Positions 1 through 10,492 of a stretch of DNA of 16,250 bases are shown one piece after another (within the stretch, counting starts at the first letter, position 1; the number at the start of each line of letters is the position of its first letter). This DNA is from Cytophagales bacterium (GTDB lineage: Bacteria; Bacteroidota; Bacteroidia; Cytophagales; ES-bin-26): the NCBI GenBank assembly GCA_014379925.1, contig JACMKY010000573.1, forward strand, positions 1 to 16,250, read 5' to 3'. Both the position numbers and the translations under genes were made by a program. The notes beneath the pieces were generated by a model. The model searched no databases, was not told the origin of the DNA, and worked only from the letters and a program-made list of their open reading frames with translations.

Positions 1-1661
1 GAAGGAGTTGGATTGACGGTTACCGTTACGGGCTTGATATCGAAGCAACCCGCCGCCGTCGTGCTCTTGATGTAGTAGGTACCCGTCGCCGCCACCGCGC
101 TGGGGTTACTCAGCGCAATGGTAGCGGCGGCATCCGTCCAGTAAGTGAGCGTGCCCCCGCCGGTGCTGCCCGCCGTCACGGCCGCCAACGTCAAATCCAC
201 CGTCGCTGGCGAACATACCGCCGCCGGATTGGTGATGGTCAGCACTGGCGAAGGGTTCACCGTCGCGTTGACCGGTTTGATATCGGCGCAACCCGCGCCC
301 GTGGTACTCTTGATGTAATAGGTACCGCTGGTCGCCACCGCGTTGGGGTTACTCAGTGCGATGGTAGCCGCCGCGTCGGCCCAGTAGGTAAGCGTTCCCC
401 CGCCGGTGCTACCCGCCGTTACGGCCGCCGCCGTCAGGTTCACCGTGGCCGGCGAACAAACGGCGGCGGGGTTAGTGATCGTCAAAGTCGGCGACGGATT
501 TACCGTTGCATTGACCGGTTTGACATCGAAGCATCCCGCCGCCGTCGTACTCCTAATGTAGTAGGTGCCCGTGGCCGAAACTGCGCTGGGGTTGCTCAAG
601 GCCACCGTAGTTGCCGCATCGGTCCAGTAAGTGAGCGTACCTCCGCCGGTACTGCCCGCCGTCACGGCCGCCGCCGTCAGGTCCACCGTGGCCGGCGTAC
701 AGACGGCCGCCGGGCTGGTGATGGTTAGCACCGGCGTTTCGTTCACCACGATGGTCTGGGTGGTGAGGCTGGAAACGCAGCCGATGTTGTCGGTTACCTG
801 GAGAGTGATTGTTTTGGTACCGGCCGTGGCAAACCGCAGGGTATGCGGACCGGCGCCCGTACCCGGCAACGCCACGCCTCCCCCGAAATCCCAGCCGTAG
901 TCCGCCATGTTGGGCGATCCGGTGTAGGTGAGGGTGACGGTCTGACTAGTGCAAATCGTCGGAACGGAGATGGTGAAGGCCGAGGAAAGGGCGGCGGCCT
1001 GAGAAAGGGTGACGGGCAGCGGAGTCGGATCAACGCAACCGTTGGCATCCCTGGCCGCGATGGTATAGTTTCCCGCCAGCAGGTTGGTGAAAATATGGGT
1101 TTTGTTGCCACTGCTCACGAAACCCGTGCCGGACGGGAAGGAAGGTCCCGTCAACTGGAAACTGAAGACGTTGTTGGTTCCGCCGGAAGCGATTACCCGG
1201 ATGGCACCCGTGGCATCCCCGTTACAGGTTACGTTGGTGATTGCGCCGGCCCCGTTCAAGTTGGTCTGCACTACGTTTCGGGGGTCGACGGTTACGAAGA
1301 TGGCGTTGTTGGGATCATTTACTCCGTTGCTATCCTGGGCGGCGGGAATGTAGGCACCGGGGCAGAGGTTGGTAAACGTGGCGGAAAGTTCGTTGGTGAT
1401 TTTGGAAATGGCCTGGAATTGGGTGATGGGGCAGCCGGGCGCATTGGGTGAAAACCGGACGTTGGTGTACGTGAAAGGGGCCTTTACCTCACCTCCTGCG
1501 GTGTCTATTTGAATGGTGATGGTTCCGTCGTTGGTCCCGAAGCAGCTGATGGGGGTACTTTCCACGGGTTGCTGAATGGTTACCGTGGCTTGTCCCCGCG
1601 AATGAAAAGAGTAAAAGGCACCGATCAAAAAAAACAGGACTGTATAAATTCTAGCGCTCAT
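1..1661 (-). CDS. Large secreted adhesin-like repeat protein (SprB, PKD and Ig-like domains), 3' part outside window
   Basis: I translated this frame by hand from the ATG at 1661-1659 to the window edge: 553 codons with no stop, so the C-terminus is missing. Residues 1-24 form a signal peptide (basic start, hydrophobic core, ending near RGQA). Residues about 140-220 look like a SprB-type unit (NVTCNGDATG ... LLAGNYTIAARDANGC). Residues about 235-305 resemble a PKD domain (YGWDFGGG ... TAGTKTITLQVTDNIGC). From about residue 305 come three 81-residue Ig-like units containing TAGSTGGGTLTYW and TGTYYI, and a fourth begins at the edge. Such proteins in Bacteroidota are usually exported by the type IX system and carry a gliding-associated or sorting domain at the C-terminus; that part cannot be seen here. 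It lies 26 bp after the SprB-type gene on the same strand, so the two are probably co-transcribed. The role in adhesion or gliding is inferred. Confidence 0.85.
   Translation of the reverse strand, partial: MSARIYTVLFFLIGAFYSFHSRGQATVTIQQPVESTPISCFGTNDGTITIQIDTAGGEVKAPFTYTNVRFSPNAPGCPITQFQAISKITNELSATFTNLCPGAYIPAAQDSNGVNDPNNAIFVTVDPRNVVQTNLNGAGAITNVTCNGDATGAIRVIASGGTNNVFSFQLTGPSFPSGTGFVSSGNKTHIFTNLLAGNYTIAARDANGCVDPTPLPVTLSQAAALSSAFTISVPTICTSQTVTLTYTGSPNMADYGWDFGGGVALPGTGAGPHTLRFATAGTKTITLQVTDNIGCVSSLTTQTIVVNETPVLTITSPAAVCTPATVDLTAAAVTAGSTGGGTLTYWTDAATTVALSNPSAVSATGTYYIRSTTAAGCFDVKPVNATVNPSPTLTITNPAAVCSPATVNLTAAAVTAGSTGGGTLTYWADAAATIALSNPNAVATSGTYYIKSTTGAGCADIKPVNATVNPSPVLTITNPAAVCSPATVDLTLAAVTAGSTGGGTLTYWTDAAATIALSNPSAVAATGTYYIKSTTAAGCFDIKPVTVTVNPTP
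19..747 (-). repeat. Three tandem 243-bp units encoding 81-residue Ig-like domains
   Basis: The marker GA(T/C)ATCG recurs at 36, 279 and 522, exactly 243 bp apart, and the surrounding sequence is nearly the same in all three copies on both sides. Each unit encodes NPAAVC(S/T)PATV, then TAGSTGGGTLTYW, TGTYYI and a final cysteine. The period is 81 codons, so copy-number changes keep the reading frame. Bases 1-18 start a further unit. High DNA identity between units suggests recent expansion by recombination. Confidence 0.88.
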
Positions 1662-1687
1662 AGCGGGGGTAATTATTTCTTTTATTT

Positions 1688-2251
1688 CTACCTCCTTGCG
1701 GAAGCCGGACCGTTAACTCTTGCTTTTACTGCCGTACTGCACCCGTTGGCATCCTGCACCACCAACAGGTAATTTCCTTCCGGGAGGTGGTGCACGGTCT
1801 CCGCCGGCGGAAAGCGGGTTTCCGTGTTGGTGAAACTTATCCAGTGGTAGCGGTACGGCGGACGCCCCCCCGTTACCCGGGCGGTGAGCCGACCGTCGGC
1901 CTGGCGCGGGGCAGTCGCGTCCTGGGGCGATACCCGGATGAGGACGGGTGCGTACGTGCCCACCACCACCTCCGTGCGCGTAACCAGGCCCTTGGCATCC
2001 GTCACCGTTACCCAGTGGGTTCCCCGGGGTGCGTTCTCCAGATCCTTCGCTTCGCTGCCGTCACTCCACTGAAAGGAATAAGGAGACGTTCCGCCGGTCA
2101 CCCCCAGGGTAACCGAACCGTTCGCGTGGGTTTCACAGCCCACCGGTTTCACGTTGGTCACCACCTTGATTTGCCCGAAACCGGTGGTTACCGACCAGAG
2201 GAATGTCAGCACCAGCGCCGACCAACCAGATACGCCTTTCATCGTGTTCAT
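1688..2251 (-). CDS. Small secreted protein with two SprB-type repeats
   Basis: From ATG 2251 this encodes 187 residues. A signal peptide covers about residues 1-27 (MNTMKG ... TTGFGQ). Two SprB-like units follow: one with GCETHANGSVTLGVTGGTSPYSFQWSDG cut short here as GVTGGTSPYSFQWSDG, and one with RVTGGRPPYRYHW ... LPEGNYLLVVQDANGC. These are short beta-sandwich repeats common in cell-surface proteins of gliding Bacteroidota. The start is ambiguous. A GTG at 2272 has an AAGGAG 8 nt upstream, while ATG codons at 2251 and 2242 give better signal peptides. I prefer 2251 because this phylum rarely depends on Shine-Dalgarno pairing. The stop lies 26 bp before the next gene's ATG. No C-terminal sorting domain is present, so it may be a soluble or accessory partner of the large downstream protein. 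Confidence 0.8.
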   Translation of the reverse strand: MNTMKGVSGWSALVLTFLWSVTTGFGQIKVVTNVKPVGCETHANGSVTLGVTGGTSPYSFQWSDGSEAKDLENAPRGTHWVTVTDAKGLVTRTEVVVGTYAPVLIRVSPQDATAPRQADGRLTARVTGGRPPYRYHWISFTNTETRFPPAETVHHLPEGNYLLVVQDANGCSTAVKARVNGPASARR

Positions 2252-2272
2252 TGATTGCTGAGTAGATTGCAC

Positions 2273-2954
2273 TTCCCTCTCTCCTTAAATCCTCCGAACC
2301 CATCCCCAGCGGGGCGCTTGCCGCGGGTTCCGGCCCCGTTGGCTTGTAAGTTCCGCTGGTCGGATCGGCCGTACGAACGCGTTTCAACCTTTTCCACGGC
2401 TTGTCCGTATAACTGCAATCGGTCGGCTACCCAGTAGCTTGACCGCCATTTCCTTTTCCGGCGTCCTTTCCGTCCCCTTTTCCGCGCGTTCGGACGACTC
2501 CGGTCCTTGGCGTACCTGCCAGTACCCCCCTCAAAAAGCCCATTCAAACGAAACAGCGGGGAAAAAGCGTTTTTACCGGACGTACTCCTGCCCGATTCGT
2601 TACCGGAAATAAAAGTAAGGGCTGCGTTTTTCCTGCCTAGCGAGTAAAACGGGGATTCGTCACCCGTGTAATTAAAGCCGATTTTACGTTGGGGTTCAGC
2701 GGGGTAACGGGCGTTAAATGGGGCATTTACCGGGCCTGACCGGGGCTTGGCCGGCAGCAGGGGCAGGCGAGTGGAGCGCGGGCCGGGAAAACGACCGAAG
2801 CGGAAAACGGCGGGGACGGATGGCCCGCCAACGAACGGCGGCCAGGCTGCGCGTTGCCTTGCCCGGCGGGGTAATTGCGACAAGATGGACCATCATCCCG
2901 AAAGTCATTAATCAAAGCATTGACTAACAAATAGTTGAAAAGAAAAATGTCAAA
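2273..2954. other. About 680 bp without a convincing gene
   Basis: The region lies between the divergent SprB-type gene and aconitase gene. Open frames on the minus strand here give strongly basic, low-complexity translations and are not convincing. A pyrimidine-rich patch at 2452-2484 carries three near copies of CCTTTTCCG. A small inverted repeat TAAATG/CATTTA lies at 2715-2729. I see no clear -7 box for the minus-strand SprB operon. Confidence 0.5.
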
Positions 2955-2955
2955 T

Positions 2956-2984
2956 TTTGATTTCGATTGCGTTTTGTAATTTTG
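2956..2984 (+). promoter_or_regulatory. Probable Bacteroidota-type promoter of the aconitase gene
   Basis: TTTG at 2956-2959 is followed after 17 nt by TAATTTTG at 2977-2984, an exact match to the TAnnTTTG -7 box of Bacteroidota housekeeping promoters. The stretch is AT-rich compared with its surroundings. Transcription should start near 2990, giving a leader of about 40 nt before the ATG at 3030. Confidence 0.6.
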
Positions 2985-3029
2985 CTTTGACTTATTTTGT
3001 AGGTTTCCCACACTCTTATTTCTACTCCG

Positions 3030-5303
<2,274 letters not shown>

Positions 5304-5332
5304 GCGGTACGGTAGGCAACGGAAAATCAGTA

Positions 5333-5361
5333 AAAAAGCCGGGCGTAACGTCCGGCTTTTT
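5333..5361 (+). terminator. Rho-independent terminator after the aconitase gene
   Basis: AAAAAGCCGG (5333-5342) pairs perfectly with CCGGCTTTTT (5352-5361), 30 nt after the stop codon. The arms end in A and T runs, so the element could stop transcription in both directions. Confidence 0.9.
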
Positions 5362-5728
5362 GTTTAATGTACCCGCCCGGCGCGTAGGTAGGGAAGTGAA
5401 AGTGCCGGCTCCGTGGGGCTAGCCGTCGGGCGCAACGGGCCAGTGAAAGTCAGCGAACTTCCCGCCCGTGCGGACGGGAAAGCCGGGTTGTTGCCGGCAA
5501 CGCGCATTCCGCGAGCAATGACCACACCGGAATTTCCCGCCTTCGGGTCAGTACCCCCGCCAACTTATACCAGGATCGAGTAGCCAGTATTCCGTCATGC
5601 CGGGCGGTTCTGAGCTTTGGTCGAAGAACGAAGCGCAGTATTCAGCCGATAAAATGCGGTCTTTCCGTTTTTTAAGGCCGCTCTACTACACTACGCCATT
5701 GGAATTTCATTTTGGTATTCAAACGAAA
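5362..5728. other. Convergent intergenic region with two small hairpins
   Basis: No gene is seen between the aconitase terminator and the susD stop. Two adjacent hairpins stand out: 5459-5480 (TTCCCG ... CGGGAA, one internal mismatch) and 5482-5498 (GCCGG ... CCGGC). The 14-mer at 5458-5471 recurs exactly at 13921-13934. The hairpins are about 230 bp past susD, so they are more likely dispersed palindromes than its terminator. Confidence 0.45.
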
Positions 5729-7120
5729 CTACTGCGGATTCTTGGCATCCCATTGCACCTCGGCGAAGGGCCGGATCAGTTGGTCATACACGCGCTGGTT
5801 GGGCGCGTCGTTGGGTAGCTGATCGAGGCGGTTGTAGCGCCGCACGTCGAACCAGCGGTGACCTTCGTACCACAGGGAGTAGCGCCGCTGGTTCAACAGC
5901 TCATCAATCAGGGCGTCTTTGTTGCCAATGACGGCGGGCTTGGCGATGGCCAGCGGTTGTAGTCCGGCCGACGTCCGGACGCGGTTGAGGACCGTTACCG
6001 CCTCCGCCAACTGACCGGTCTGGATCTTGGCCTCCGCGTACATCAGGATGAGTTCCTCGTTGCGGAGAATGGAGACCGGATCGGTGTTGGTGGCGTACAG
6101 CGAAGCATCGTACACCCCGTTGAGTCCGTTGAAGGTGCGGGGCGTGGTGCGCCTGGTCACCTTCCTGGCCACCCGGGTATCGCCCGGCTCGGCGTCCGAT
6201 ACGAACGCGTTTTGGGCAACGACCGGCGAGTTGGTCGTGTTGAGGGCCTGGAAAAGCGGATTCACGAGGTCGCCCGCCGTGGTGGAGAAAGTATACACCG
6301 GCCCGGTGGTGAGCGGTCCGTTCCGGTCCAGGAAGGATTCGTCGAGGACGGACAGCATACCCACCCAGTCTTGCTGGTACATCGCCACCCGGGCCGCCAC
6401 GGCGCGGTTAAACTTCCGGTAGGTGGCGGGTTTGTTGAATCCGGCGTAGCCGACGCTGACGGGAAACGCGAAATCATCCCCGGCGGTCGAAAGTTGGGCC
6501 GCTCCTTCGTCGAGCAGGCCCTTGATGGCGGCCAGCGATGCCTCGTAGGTACCGAAAGGCCCGGGTTTCAGTAGATCACCCGGCGTAGCCAGGTCCGAAA
6601 ACGTCAACCGGATGCCGTTCTGATACTGCATGTTGAGGGTATTGAGCATCACGAAGGCTTTCACGGTATTGGAAAATCCCCGGATTCCCTGCTTCTGGGC
6701 CTCGGTGAGGGCGTCGGGCGCCGTGGCGTTGGATTGCTCGGCCGAACGCAGGAAGATCTCCGCCCGGCGGCGGGTCTGCGAGAAATCGGCGTAGTGCCCG
6801 TTGAACAAGGTCGTCGGACTCAAACCGCCGCTCATGGAGCCCAGCAGCTCGGTCGTCCAGGTCAATTCCGTGGAAGCCAGGTTGTAGACTTCCCGTCCGA
6901 TGGAGCCGGAAACCAGGTAGTAGTTGGATAAGCCGTTTCGCGTGGCCGATTGCACCCCGATGCCGAGTTGGTTGAGTTGGGCCCGGGAGGCGTTGGTCAG
7001 TACCGATTCCACCGCCGGGCTGTTAGGATCCACGGTGTCGTCGACGTTGAAAAAGCTGCACCCCCCGTTACCAAAGGTGAGGGCCAGGAGAAGAACGGTG
7101 TTTTTTACGGAGCGTTTCAT
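5729..7120 (-). CDS. SusD/RagB-family outer-membrane lipoprotein
   Basis: This encodes 463 residues. SusD proteins sit as lipoproteins on the outer face of the outer membrane and close over the SusC channel to capture a glycan or other nutrient. The start MKRSVKNTVLLLALTFGNGGC is a lipoprotein signal with Cys21 as the probable lipidation site. The residue at -3 is Asn, so the lipobox is atypical. The C-terminal half has the family signature: LRNEELILMYAEAKIQTG, then VLNRVRTSAGL, then an RRYSLWYEGHRWFDVRR motif. The length is near the short end of the family. It begins 24 bp after the SusC stop, and no glycoside hydrolase, protease or regulator accompanies the pair. The substrate therefore cannot be told. 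Confidence 0.93.
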   Translation of the reverse strand: MKRSVKNTVLLLALTFGNGGCSFFNVDDTVDPNSPAVESVLTNASRAQLNQLGIGVQSATRNGLSNYYLVSGSIGREVYNLASTELTWTTELLGSMSGGLSPTTLFNGHYADFSQTRRRAEIFLRSAEQSNATAPDALTEAQKQGIRGFSNTVKAFVMLNTLNMQYQNGIRLTFSDLATPGDLLKPGPFGTYEASLAAIKGLLDEGAAQLSTAGDDFAFPVSVGYAGFNKPATYRKFNRAVAARVAMYQQDWVGMLSVLDESFLDRNGPLTTGPVYTFSTTAGDLVNPLFQALNTTNSPVVAQNAFVSDAEPGDTRVARKVTRRTTPRTFNGLNGVYDASLYATNTDPVSILRNEELILMYAEAKIQTGQLAEAVTVLNRVRTSAGLQPLAIAKPAVIGNKDALIDELLNQRRYSLWYEGHRWFDVRRYNRLDQLPNDAPNQRVYDQLIRPFAEVQWDAKNPQ

Positions 7121-7144
7121 GGGTTCGTAGCCAGGGAACTGAAG

Positions 7145-10100
7145 TTAAAAATCAACGGCCAGGTGGAAGAAAATGCGCTTGCTGTTCGGGAAAACGGCGT
7201 TGTCCACGTTCGATCCGACCGACTGGTTGCCAAAGTTGGATACTTCGGGATCGTAGCCCTGGTAGTCGGTGAAGGTGAGCAGGTTGACGGCGGAGGCACC
7301 AATTCGTACGCTGGAGACGACCTTGCCAAACAGGGAGGAAAGGAAGGCGGCCGGTACCGTGTAGTACAGGGCGGTCTCCCGCAGCCGTACGTAGCTGGCA
7401 TCCTGGATGTACATCCGCGTGGTGACGTTGGGGTTGCTGGCCCGGCGAGCCATGCCGTTGGGCACGCCGACCGTTTCCCAGAGGTTTTCCACGCTGGACC
7501 AGTCCACGGAGGTACCGCCCGTGTCCTTGTGCCGGGTCGTCACGTTGCCGTTGAAATTACCCTGGCTGGTGTGCAACAGGAACGAGAATTCAAAATTCTT
7601 GAAGAATCGGAACTGGTTGGAAAAGGAAATCTGGTATCTGGGCTGGGAGGTTTCGTAGCCGGTCGCCTGCACAATTCCGTCGGCGTCGGGCACGTTGGGC
7701 GTTCCGTACCAGCGGTTCGGCGATTCCCCCAGCCGCAGTTGGTTGCGGGCCCAGGCAAAACCGGGTCCTACCACCGTATTGGGAATTTCCAGCCGGGTGA
7801 TTTTGCTCCGGTTGGCCCAGTACTGCACCTGCGCTGTCCAGGCGAAACGGGTCCTCTCCACCGGGGTGAAGCCAATGCCCAGTTCCACGCCCCGGTTTTG
7901 CAGATCACCCACCGGGTAGGCATTGTACTGGGTTACGCCGCTGCCGGAGGAGAGCGTATAGGGATTCAAGAGGTTGAAAACCGTTTTATCGTAAATCGTG
8001 GCTTCGAGGGTAACTTTATTCCGCCACAGGCCCACGTCCACGCCTAACTCAACTTCCTGCGCGGTTTCCGGTTCGATGTTGGGATTACCCACGGTGGCCG
8101 GCGCCTGGGTACCGAGTAGTCTCCCGTCGATAAGCGTAGTAACCAGGGGCGTGAAGGTATTTCCGAATACGGGAACCCCCCCGGTTTGTCCGTAAGCACC
8201 CCGCAGTTTCAACTGATTCACCGGCGCAAACGACCAGAAGCCGAAGTTCGCCACGTTGACGGCCAGGGAAGCCCTCGGAAAGGGATACCACTGCTGGTGG
8301 TTGCCATTGAGGCTCGACTTGTCAAACCGGATGCCCAGCGTACCGATGATTTTGTCTTCGAAGTTGGCTTCCTGTTGGGCGACCAGGCCCACATCCTGCC
8401 AGGATTGGAAGGTCTCGCTGGCCGTCCGTACGCCCGCGTTGTTCGGATTTTTCTGGCCCGGTAGCAGCCCTTCGCCCTGGATGTAGCTCAGGTCGTTGTC
8501 AGTCACCAACCGGACGGTTCCCGCTTGCGAGGTAAGGTCCACCTTGCCGCCGATTTTCCAGTTGTAAATCAGGAAGGCTTGCAGGTTGGTGTTGGCGCTC
8601 CTCGACTTGGAAAACCGCGAAGCGCCCGGCGTGGCCCGCTGGCGTTGCGATTGGAGATCTTCGGGAAAATACACTTCGCCTTCGGTGTTCAGGTAATCCA
8701 CCCCACCGGCCAACGCCAGCTTCAGCGTGCGGTTGGGCTGCTGAAGAAAGTAAATGTTGCTCGAAAACGACTGAACAAAGCGGTTGGTCTGCTCATCGTT
8801 GATGGTTCGGTCGGCAATGGCCAGGGGGTTATCGCCCGTATAACGGGAATTGGGATACACGCCATTGACGGGAAACAACTGCGCGTAGTTGGGGGTGTAG
8901 GCCAGTGAGTAGCCGATGGAAACGCCCCGGTTGTCGTTGCCGCTGAAGCTCCGCTGGGCGCCGGTGCGCAGGTAGTTGGACCCAACCGAAACGTCGATCC
9001 ACTTGGCCAATTGGTGATCGATGTTCACCCGGATGGAGTTCCGCTGGAAACCGGTTTTCTGCTGGATGCCCGTTTCGTCGTTGCGCCCGGCGGCGAGGTA
9101 AAACCTGGTCTTTTCATTGCCACCCGAAACGCTCAGCCGGGTATTGCTGATCACGCCCACGTGGCCGTAAATGATTTTTTCGTAGTCGTAGATTTTTCCT
9201 TCACTGCTGGCCTCTTGCCAGAGCGCCACTTCGGCCGGGTTGCCACTGCCGGGCTGGCCATTGCCGAATACGTAATCAAACTTGTTCTGTCCTTCCGGGC
9301 CCACGGGGTCGAGGCTCCAGTTGGAGGAGCCCTGCAAACGAATGGCCGAAGCAAAGCCCACGTCCTGTCCGAAGCTGACGCGGGTTTTGCCGGCTTTGCC
9401 CCGCTTGGTGGTGATGATGACTACGCCCGCGTTGGCCCGGGTACCGTAAATGGCCGCCGCACTCGGGCCTTTCAGCACGTCAATGGATTCAACATCGGCC
9501 GGATTGAGGTCGGAAATCCGGTTGGGTGCCTGGTCCTGACCGGCGCCGGCGCCGGTGAAGGGTCCGGCGCCCGCCCCGTTCGCAAATTGGGCGTTGTTGG
9601 CAAACACGCCGTCGATCACGTAAAGGGGCTCGGAGGTACCGTTGATGGAGGAGATACCGCGCAATTTGATGGATACTCCCCCGCCGGGTGCCCCGTTGTT
9701 CTGCTGAATGTTGGCCCCGATCAGCTTGCCACTCATCGCGGCGTCCAGGGTAGCGGGGCGGGTAGCTCCAACCAGTTCGTCGGCGGAAAGCCGGGTTACC
9801 GCGTTGGCGGCATTGCTCCGCTTGATGCTGGTGGCCAGGCCCGTCACAATCACTTCTTCCAGGTTCTGGACGTCCTCCACCAGGGTGGCGTTCAGCAGGT
9901 CGGAAGAAGGCGGAATGTTTACTTCCTGGGTAAGGTAGCCAATGAAGCTGAACACGAGCGTGGGGGCCGATGCCGGTACCCGGATGGAGTAGCTGCCGTT
10001 TGCATCCGAGACGCCCCCCGAAACGAAGCCCTTCACGACGACATTGACGCCCGGTAAAAGAGAACCATCCGTGGCAGTGACTTTGCCGGACAAGGTACGG

Positions 10101-10177
10101 TCCTGGGCCAACACCGGGCTTATCCACAACAAGGATAAAGTCAGGCTGGGGTAGAGTTTAGATAGGAATGAACTCAT
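7145..10177 (-). CDS. SusC/RagA-family TonB-linked outer-membrane receptor
   Basis: This encodes 1010 residues. It should be a TonB-dependent channel that imports a ligand bound by the SusD partner encoded 24 bp downstream. A signal peptide covers about residues 1-25 (ending PVLAQ). A carboxypeptidase-D-like domain covers about 28-100 (SGKVTATDGSLLPGVNVVVKG). A TonB-box-like EEVIVTG is at 107-113. The plug, from about 120, contains MSGKLIGANIQQNNGAPGG, the SusC hallmark EPLYVIDGV, and VLKGPSAAAIYGTRANAGVV. The rest is a beta-barrel ending in aromatic Phe (FFHLAVDF), as expected for outer-membrane insertion. The residues around 195-212 (a Gly/Ala-rich stretch) form an expanded plug loop. No anti-sigma N-terminal extension is present, so it is not a signal-transducing receptor. 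The ATG at 10177 lies inside a possible regulatory pairing (see leader entry). Confidence 0.95.
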   Translation of the reverse strand: MSSFLSKLYPSLTLSLLWISPVLAQDRTLSGKVTATDGSLLPGVNVVVKGFVSGGVSDANGSYSIRVPASAPTLVFSFIGYLTQEVNIPPSSDLLNATLVEDVQNLEEVIVTGLATSIKRSNAANAVTRLSADELVGATRPATLDAAMSGKLIGANIQQNNGAPGGGVSIKLRGISSINGTSEPLYVIDGVFANNAQFANGAGAGPFTGAGAGQDQAPNRISDLNPADVESIDVLKGPSAAAIYGTRANAGVVIITTKRGKAGKTRVSFGQDVGFASAIRLQGSSNWSLDPVGPEGQNKFDYVFGNGQPGSGNPAEVALWQEASSEGKIYDYEKIIYGHVGVISNTRLSVSGGNEKTRFYLAAGRNDETGIQQKTGFQRNSIRVNIDHQLAKWIDVSVGSNYLRTGAQRSFSGNDNRGVSIGYSLAYTPNYAQLFPVNGVYPNSRYTGDNPLAIADRTINDEQTNRFVQSFSSNIYFLQQPNRTLKLALAGGVDYLNTEGEVYFPEDLQSQRQRATPGASRFSKSRSANTNLQAFLIYNWKIGGKVDLTSQAGTVRLVTDNDLSYIQGEGLLPGQKNPNNAGVRTASETFQSWQDVGLVAQQEANFEDKIIGTLGIRFDKSSLNGNHQQWYPFPRASLAVNVANFGFWSFAPVNQLKLRGAYGQTGGVPVFGNTFTPLVTTLIDGRLLGTQAPATVGNPNIEPETAQEVELGVDVGLWRNKVTLEATIYDKTVFNLLNPYTLSSGSGVTQYNAYPVGDLQNRGVELGIGFTPVERTRFAWTAQVQYWANRSKITRLEIPNTVVGPGFAWARNQLRLGESPNRWYGTPNVPDADGIVQATGYETSQPRYQISFSNQFRFFKNFEFSFLLHTSQGNFNGNVTTRHKDTGGTSVDWSSVENLWETVGVPNGMARRASNPNVTTRMYIQDASYVRLRETALYYTVPAAFLSSLFGKVVSSVRIGASAVNLLTFTDYQGYDPEVSNFGNQSVGSNVDNAVFPNSKRIFFHLAVDF

Positions 10178-10261
10178 TGGGTACGCGGGTTAAGTAGATG
10201 AGTTTATGGGTGAAAGAGTCGGGATAGCGTCGATGCACTGCATTGGTCAACTCATCTACTT
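10171..10261 (-). promoter_or_regulatory. susC leader with 13-bp inverted repeat that can compete for the start codon
   Basis: AAGTAGATGAGTT at 10192-10204 and its exact reverse complement at 10249-10261 form a 13-bp stem with a 44-nt spacer, all upstream of susC. The start codon region (10171-10177) carries the same ATGAGTT heptamer in the transcript. The downstream leader arm can therefore pair either with the upstream arm (13 bp) or with the start codon (7 bp). Such competition could control translation. This is inference from sequence complementarity only. Confidence 0.45.
10225..10245. repeat. Degraded copy of a REP-like palindrome in the susC leader
   Basis: TAGCGTCGATGCA (10225-10237) is identical to 10438-10450, the left part of the perfect palindrome there. 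Here the right half has diverged (CTGCATTGG), leaving only the 11-bp ATGCA-C-TGCAT palindrome. It sits in the spacer of the leader inverted repeat. Confidence 0.55.
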
Positions 10262-10291
10262 GTGTCTGAGCTCGGCCGGTCAAAGAATGCG

Positions 10292-10321
10292 TAAAGATAG
10301 TAGCGCAAAAATAGGTTCAAA
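10292..10321 (-). promoter_or_regulatory. Probable susC promoter
   Basis: Read on the minus strand, TTTG (10321-10318) is followed after 18 nt by TATCTTTA (10299-10292), one base from the TAnnTTTG box. Transcription from about 10285 would give a leader of roughly 108 nt that contains the inverted repeat at 10192-10261. Confidence 0.45.
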
Positions 10322-10440
10322 GTAATTCTACCGATTTGATAGGAATTTAACCCTGAATGGATCTATTTTGTGTACAATGGATGCCTTATCCCGGCAGTCA
10401 CGCCCGGTCAGGCAAGCCGTACTGAGTGCTAAAGGCGTAG

Positions 10441-10461
10441 CGTCGATGCAATGCATCGACG
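10441..10461. repeat. Perfect 21-bp REP-like palindrome
   Basis: CGTCGATGCA, a central A, then TGCATCGACG pair perfectly around 10451. A diverged sister copy lies 213 bp away in the susC leader. Repeated, intergenic and palindromic sequence fits a REP-type or small mobile hairpin element. Confidence 0.6.
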
Positions 10462-10492
10462 AAAAAGAGGTGCGTATGCTTCATGTTTGGGG

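Noticed and set aside
19..747. CRISPR-like regular spacing
   Set aside because: The period is 243 bp with no short spacers, and the whole unit is conserved and coding. It is a protein-domain repeat.
2248..2883. A 211-residue minus-strand open frame upstream of the SprB-type gene
   Set aside because: It is strongly basic and low in complexity (runs of Arg/Lys and Gly/Pro), has no domain, and overlaps the better-supported SprB-type gene start in another frame.
5597..5818. A 73-residue plus-strand open frame before the susD stop
   Set aside because: Its second half is antisense to conserved susD codons, and the first half has no protein-like features.
9011..10057. A long plus-strand open frame inside susC
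   Set aside because: It is antisense to a textbook SusC sequence and its composition is typical of a shadow frame. The same applies to plus-strand frames at 6950-8047 and 12392-13291.
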